This document shows, one piece after another, positions 36,124 through 39,377 of a DNA stretch of 39,377 nt. The DNA is from a virus. Made by a program: the position numbers and the translations under genes. The notes beneath the pieces are model-generated. The model was given only the letters and a program-made list of their open reading frames with translations. It was not told where the DNA came from and did no database searches. The stretch spans positions 1-39,377 of IMG/VR virus record IMGVR_UViG_3300038701_002047, one strand, 5' to 3'. Each line of letters opens with the position of its first letter. Within the stretch, counting starts at the first letter, position 1.

Positions 36124-36537
36124 TTAAAGCGGACGTGCTACCAACCAAAATCCTCCATAATATCCGTTATGCTCGTTATGGTTTGCCATCTGAAATACTC
36201 CTTTGTCAGTTTTTACATCTAAGAATTGTATCTCGTGTACTTCACCATATTCGCCCTCTTGGTCGGGAGCGTCTTTTAGTTCCACATCCAAAAGTTTGGC
36301 ATCAACATATTCGGTCAAATCATCATCCGTTACCATATATCTATGTTCGCAACAGCTTTGACCATCATCAAACAAATACATTCCTGTACCGTCTGTGAAT
36401 TTAAAGTTTAACCTATCTGTTTCTTCATCAAGCCAAACTTTTTCAATCGTTTTGTTTAAGGAGCTTTTTACTGTGTTTACAGTTTCTTCATTTCCTCCCA
36501 AGATTCCGAGCATAACGCCCATTCCATTTTGTGACAT
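36124..36537 (-). CDS. Phage accessory protein (DUF7448-like)
   Basis: The 137 aa product from ATG 36537 reads 'LNFKFTDGTGMYLFDDGQSCCEHRYMVTDDDLTEYVDAKLLDVELKDAPDQEGEYGEVHEIQFLDVKTDKG'. The 'DGQSCCEHRYM.TDDDL' signature is a widespread small family in phages and bacteria with unknown role. The frame is open upstream to 36576, but that part coincides with the repeated boundary. It is bounded downstream by stem-loop copy C and upstream by CTAACGATTTGTATAAC, like the other cassette-type genes. Confidence 0.65.
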   Translation of the reverse strand: MSQNGMGVMLGILGGNEETVNTVKSSLNKTIEKVWLDEETDRLNFKFTDGTGMYLFDDGQSCCEHRYMVTDDDLTEYVDAKLLDVELKDAPDQEGEYGEVHEIQFLDVKTDKGVFQMANHNEHNGYYGGFWLVARPL

Positions 36538-36588
36538 AATGTTTAAATTTAAAATTCCGTTACTACTGTTATACAAATCGTTAGCACT

Positions 36589-36855
36589 TCAATTCAACCG
36601 ATCAATAACAGGATTACTTCCTGTTGTTTCAATCCATCTTTGCGCCTTTGATAGTTTTTTAAACCTTAAGGCAAGATGTGAATTAGTTATCTTTCCTTTG
36701 AAAAAAAGGAACCGGCCGTACTTGTCAACTTGTAAATACCTTTTGGTTTTAATAGTAAAATCCCAAAACAGGATACTTACAAGTTCATAGGTGTAATACA
36801 TCCTTTCAATGATGTACTCATTTTCATCTTTCAATATTCGGTATTCGGGTTTCAT
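36589..36855 (-). CDS. Hypothetical protein, 88 aa
   Basis: A basic mixed helix/strand protein ('MKPEYRILKDENEYIIERMYYTYELVSILFWDFTIKTKRYLQVDKYGRFLFFKGKITNSHLALRFKKLSKAQRWIETTGSNPVIDRLN'). Not recognised. It abuts the gene at 36856 with no gap, so they share a transcript driven by the promoter at 37163. Confidence 0.55.
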   Translation of the reverse strand: MKPEYRILKDENEYIIERMYYTYELVSILFWDFTIKTKRYLQVDKYGRFLFFKGKITNSHLALRFKKLSKAQRWIETTGSNPVIDRLN

Positions 36856-37140
36856 TTATTTTAACTTTTCTTGCATCCAGTTAACTGCTTTATACAAACC
36901 AAGGCTATTCCCATATACTTTCAGCAATTTAATTTGTCCCTCCTTGCTAAAATTACTTTCCCCCAAGTTCTTTGAGATAGACACGATATCCGAAGCAGTT
37001 AATAATTTCATTTTTTCTTGGTGGTAATCATCAAGTAGTTTTGCTAAACTTTCTTGGTTACCTTTATCAAACTTGATAATTAAATCTGTTTTGTTGTTGG
37101 CAACTATTTTTCTTTTTCTTAAAAACTCCGTTGGTCCCAT
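36856..37140 (-). CDS. Hypothetical accessory protein
   Basis: A 94 aa product from ATG 37140 (MGPTEFLRKRKIVANNKTDL). A longer frame from 37161 would begin at or before the expected transcript start, because the TATATTTG box lies at 37163-37170. Helical, with 'QESLAKLLDDYHQEKMKLLTASDIVSISKNLGES' and 'LLKVYGNSLGLYKAVNWMQEKLK'. Not recognised. First gene of a three-gene minus-strand accessory unit inserted between capsid and connector genes. Confidence 0.55.
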   Translation of the reverse strand: MGPTEFLRKRKIVANNKTDLIIKFDKGNQESLAKLLDDYHQEKMKLLTASDIVSISKNLGESNFSKEGQIKLLKVYGNSLGLYKAVNWMQEKLK

Positions 37141-37162
37141 TTGATTTCTATTTTTCTCCAAT

Positions 37163-37216
37163 CAAATATAGTAAACAATTGTATATTTCACAAGCGAGGT
37201 AAAATAATTAACTTTA
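37163..37216. promoter_or_regulatory. Divergent promoter pair sharing one -33 region (second copy)
   Basis: Plus: TTTC 37186-37189, 19 nt, TAACTTTA 37209-37216, 4 nt (AGGG), ATG 37221. Minus: TTG with 20 nt to TATATTTG (37170-37163). The element CAAATATAGTA and the segment TATATTTCACAA match the divergent region at 7135-7188 closely. Confidence 0.65.
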
Positions 37217-37220
37217 AGGG

Positions 37221-39377
37221 ATGGAAAAACACCCTATAGCTTTAGAAAATCAAAAGTTTTTTGTTCCCAGTGATGCGGTCACAGGTGATCAAATAGGGGA
37301 GGTAACCTATCTGTACACTTTTACAACGTTCTGGAATGAATATTATGGTACTTCATATACAGACAATGATTTTAGTTTTTCCTTAATTTCAGGTACTGGA
37401 TTTGCCGTTAATTCATCAACAGGCGATCTTTCAGTAACTTCTTTATCAGGATTATCAGGAACTGTAAACATTACCGTTAGGGTAACGATCGACACTATGT
37501 CAATAGATGTTGCCTGCGAGATAGTAATTCTTGATTCAAGTAATTGCTTTTACTTCGATCCTGATTATGATGGTTCTAACGGGATAAGTATAGGAACAAG
37601 GGAACGGCCATTTTTGAAATTCAATGGTTCAGGTCTAACGCCAACGGCCGGTAAAACCTATCTTTGGCGAAGGGGTAAAACATTTACCAGGGAATGGACT
37701 GTAATTGTAAACCCAGTTGTCGGTGGTAATTACCCGGACTGGATAACGTTCGATGCGTATGGTCAAGGAGCAAGGCCAATTATCAACGGAAACGACAACA
37801 TATTAGGGAACGCAAATAAAAGGTTTGTAGACGTTGGTGGGGCTGGACTATCGAATGATAATTTAGATCCTACACTGGTTGGTAATAAATTCAGAATAGC
37901 GAACATTGATACCACCCATGATAAAAGTAATTCATGGTATCCTTTTCAAATTAGGGGGCTTGGTGATTACTTAGAATTCAGGCGTATATCGATGGAAGAA
38001 ACTACTTTCTCAGATGGATTCATGTACTTTGCCGTTTATACAAGTCAGGAATATTATGATAGGCAAATTTACCTTGAATCAATCAAGACAAAAAATAGTG
38101 AGGAAAGATCCATAAAAATAGAAGCCGGGGGCGTAAGGGGTAATAATTTCTACTGTATCAATGAAGGGCCAACATTAACAGAACACCCGGCACCCGGTGC
38201 GGCAAATTGGCCAAATGTGACACTTAAATATATTTACGCCTCAGGTAATAATATTTCTACGTCTAATTTAGGATTACAATGTCGATCAGGATTTCACACC
38301 TATGAATTTTGTTACCTAAAAGGATTTGGGAACACCTTAGTAGTTTACATTCATCTTGCTTTGGATGGTAAGGGAGGTATTTACGATGTTAAAAATGGAG
38401 GATTTAAAAATATAATTGTCGATGGTGCGCAATCTACTGTATCCTATTTTGGAAGGCAGGGCGGTACTACTGGGATTGCCGATGGTATTTATTTCACCAA
38501 CATAAAGGCAATTAATTGTTCTGATGGTATGCAGGTTGCCGAAGGAGCTGTTAATACCTTAATAAATTATTGTGATATTTCAGACACCGGAAATGATGGG
38601 ATAAGAATTTTTTCTTCTGCTGGATCAGGAACAAAAATACATAATGTTACAGCATTTGGTAATAATTCCAATGACATAGAATTAAGCTTAGGAGGTGTAG
38701 AGGTAATAAATAGCAATTACGGGTCAATCGGTGGCACTCCAACCGGGTCAAACAATTCTAATTCACAAATAGAAGGCGATCTAATCAACGCTGGTATTTA
38801 CCTTGACTATACCCATGATTCAATCAATAATCCGGTACCTCCTGAATTCCCATCTATTGGGGCTTATGAATTCACAACCGAGCAGACATTGACGGTTACC
38901 GTTGATCCTGTTGCAAGCGGAACAACTAATGTAACAAGTGTTACCCATGGAGAAGATGAAGTTATTAATTTGGTGGCCACTCCGGCAAATGGATTTGGTT
39001 TTGTGAATTGGACTATTGATTCCGTTGAAATAGATGATAATGCTTCATTTGCTTATACGGCTCCATTTTCCAACCAAACTATCACAGCTAATTTCAGCGC
39101 AACAGACACCTATACATTAACATTAACAAGTGATGGAAATGGAACTGTAAGCGGTGGAGGGTCTTATGATGAAGGGGAAATTGTCGTATTAACCGCTGTT
39201 CCGGGAGTTGGATATGACTTTAGTGGATGGTTTCTTGATGGATCAACCTTAATATCAAGTTCAAACCCCTACAGTTATACAATGCCTGCGGAAAATGTTT
39301 CCATAGAAGGGCAATTTACCGAAACACCACCCGACCCACCAACACCGGAACCAGAAACAGGTAAACGATGTGAAACA
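37221..39377 (+). CDS. Beta-helix spike protein with InlB-like repeats (continues at base 3)
   Basis: The frame is open from ATG 37221 to the end (719 codons) and re-enters at base 3. The N-terminus (about 1-110) is a cadherin/Ig-like beta domain ('MEKHPIALENQKFFVPSDAV', later 'GFAVNSSTGDLSVTSLSG'). Residues about 115-560 form a pectate-lyase-type right-handed beta-helix ('FYFDPDYDGSNGISIGTRERPFLKF'). Two bacterial (InlB B) repeats then follow ('LTVTVDPVASGTTNVTSV' and 'TLTLTSDGNGTVSGGGSYDEGE'). It is probably a receptor-binding or glycan-degrading appendage; placed next to the connector genes, it may attach at the neck. It lies 4 nt downstream of a promoter box. Confidence 0.65.
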   Translation, partial: MEKHPIALENQKFFVPSDAVTGDQIGEVTYLYTFTTFWNEYYGTSYTDNDFSFSLISGTGFAVNSSTGDLSVTSLSGLSGTVNITVRVTIDTMSIDVACEIVILDSSNCFYFDPDYDGSNGISIGTRERPFLKFNGSGLTPTAGKTYLWRRGKTFTREWTVIVNPVVGGNYPDWITFDAYGQGARPIINGNDNILGNANKRFVDVGGAGLSNDNLDPTLVGNKFRIANIDTTHDKSNSWYPFQIRGLGDYLEFRRISMEETTFSDGFMYFAVYTSQEYYDRQIYLESIKTKNSEERSIKIEAGGVRGNNFYCINEGPTLTEHPAPGAANWPNVTLKYIYASGNNISTSNLGLQCRSGFHTYEFCYLKGFGNTLVVYIHLALDGKGGIYDVKNGGFKNIIVDGAQSTVSYFGRQGGTTGIADGIYFTNIKAINCSDGMQVAEGAVNTLINYCDISDTGNDGIRIFSSAGSGTKIHNVTAFGNNSNDIELSLGGVEVINSNYGSIGGTPTGSNNSNSQIEGDLINAGIYLDYTHDSINNPVPPEFPSIGAYEFTTEQTLTVTVDPVASGTTNVTSVTHGEDEVINLVATPANGFGFVNWTIDSVEIDDNASFAYTAPFSNQTITANFSATDTYTLTLTSDGNGTVSGGGSYDEGEIVVLTAVPGVGYDFSGWFLDGSTLISSSNPYSYTMPAENVSIEGQFTETPPDPPTPEPETGKRCET
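39252..39377. repeat. Terminal direct repeat, right copy
   Basis: Exact copy of bases 3-128. Joining the two copies gives a circle of about 39,249 bp and restores the reading frame of the beta-helix gene that starts at 37221. Confidence 0.9.

Noticed and set aside
36395-36790. Plus-strand 131-codon frame
   Set aside because: Antisense to two minus-strand genes that have better composition, tight junctions and a promoter.
1-39377. tRNA genes
   Set aside because: No cloverleaf with GTTC-A arm and CCA-type acceptor was noticed on either strand; a tRNA scan would settle this.

Overview
The window looks like the complete genome of a siphovirus-type tailed phage infecting a Bacteroidota host. The last 126 bases (39252-39377) repeat bases 3-128, so it is best read as a circular or circularly permuted genome of about 39.25 kb, opened inside a tail-spike-like gene. 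The host inference rests on AT-rich DNA, few Shine-Dalgarno sites, A-rich leaders, and many promoters of the Bacteroidota form TTTG-N19/20-TAnnTTTG. No integrase, DNA polymerase or obvious lysogeny repressor is visible.

Layout. (1) 24.8-36.0 kb, plus strand: small and large terminase, a strong terminator, portal, small membrane proteins, Mu gpF-like minor head protein, then a roughly 4 kb accessory cassette (one SAM methyltransferase, three glycosyltransferase-like proteins, small unknowns), then HK97-type prohead protease, major capsid protein and another strong terminator. (2) 36.1-37.1 kb, minus strand: three small accessory genes. (3) 37.2 kb through the contig junction to 12.0 kb, plus strand: beta-helix protein with InlB-like repeats, head-tail connector, head closure, second beta-helix protein, HK97 gp10-like protein, tail terminator, tail tube, tail assembly chaperones joined by a -1 frameshift site, tape measure, tail-tip proteins, fibre, and a small holin-like protein. 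One reverse accessory gene sits inside this run. (4) 12.1-24.7 kb, minus strand: small cassette-like genes, an RNA ligase resembling human RLIG1/C12orf29, lipoproteins, SSB, a VRR-NUC-like nuclease, a primase/DUF3987 helicase, an iteron-rich probable replication origin, an SNF2-like helicase fused to a DNA methyltransferase, RecT and small helpers. A single small putative regulator (15001) faces the other way.

How it works together. Replication probably starts at the TTTTACAC iteron region beside the primase-helicase and uses SSB, RecT and the host polymerase. DNA is packaged by TerS/TerL through the portal. The head and tail operons are split into segments, each with its own promoter.

The most unusual content is: a family of repeated flanks around small minus-strand genes resembling integron-type cassette boundaries; duplicated divergent promoters that share one -33 dyad and lie 3-4 nt from start codons (apparently leaderless mRNAs); a sugar/methyl-transfer cassette inside the head operon; the phage RLIG1-like ligase; and an uninterrupted reading frame joining a beta-helix spike to the head-tail connector. 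All assignments come from reading the sequence and remembered family motifs; no database search was run.
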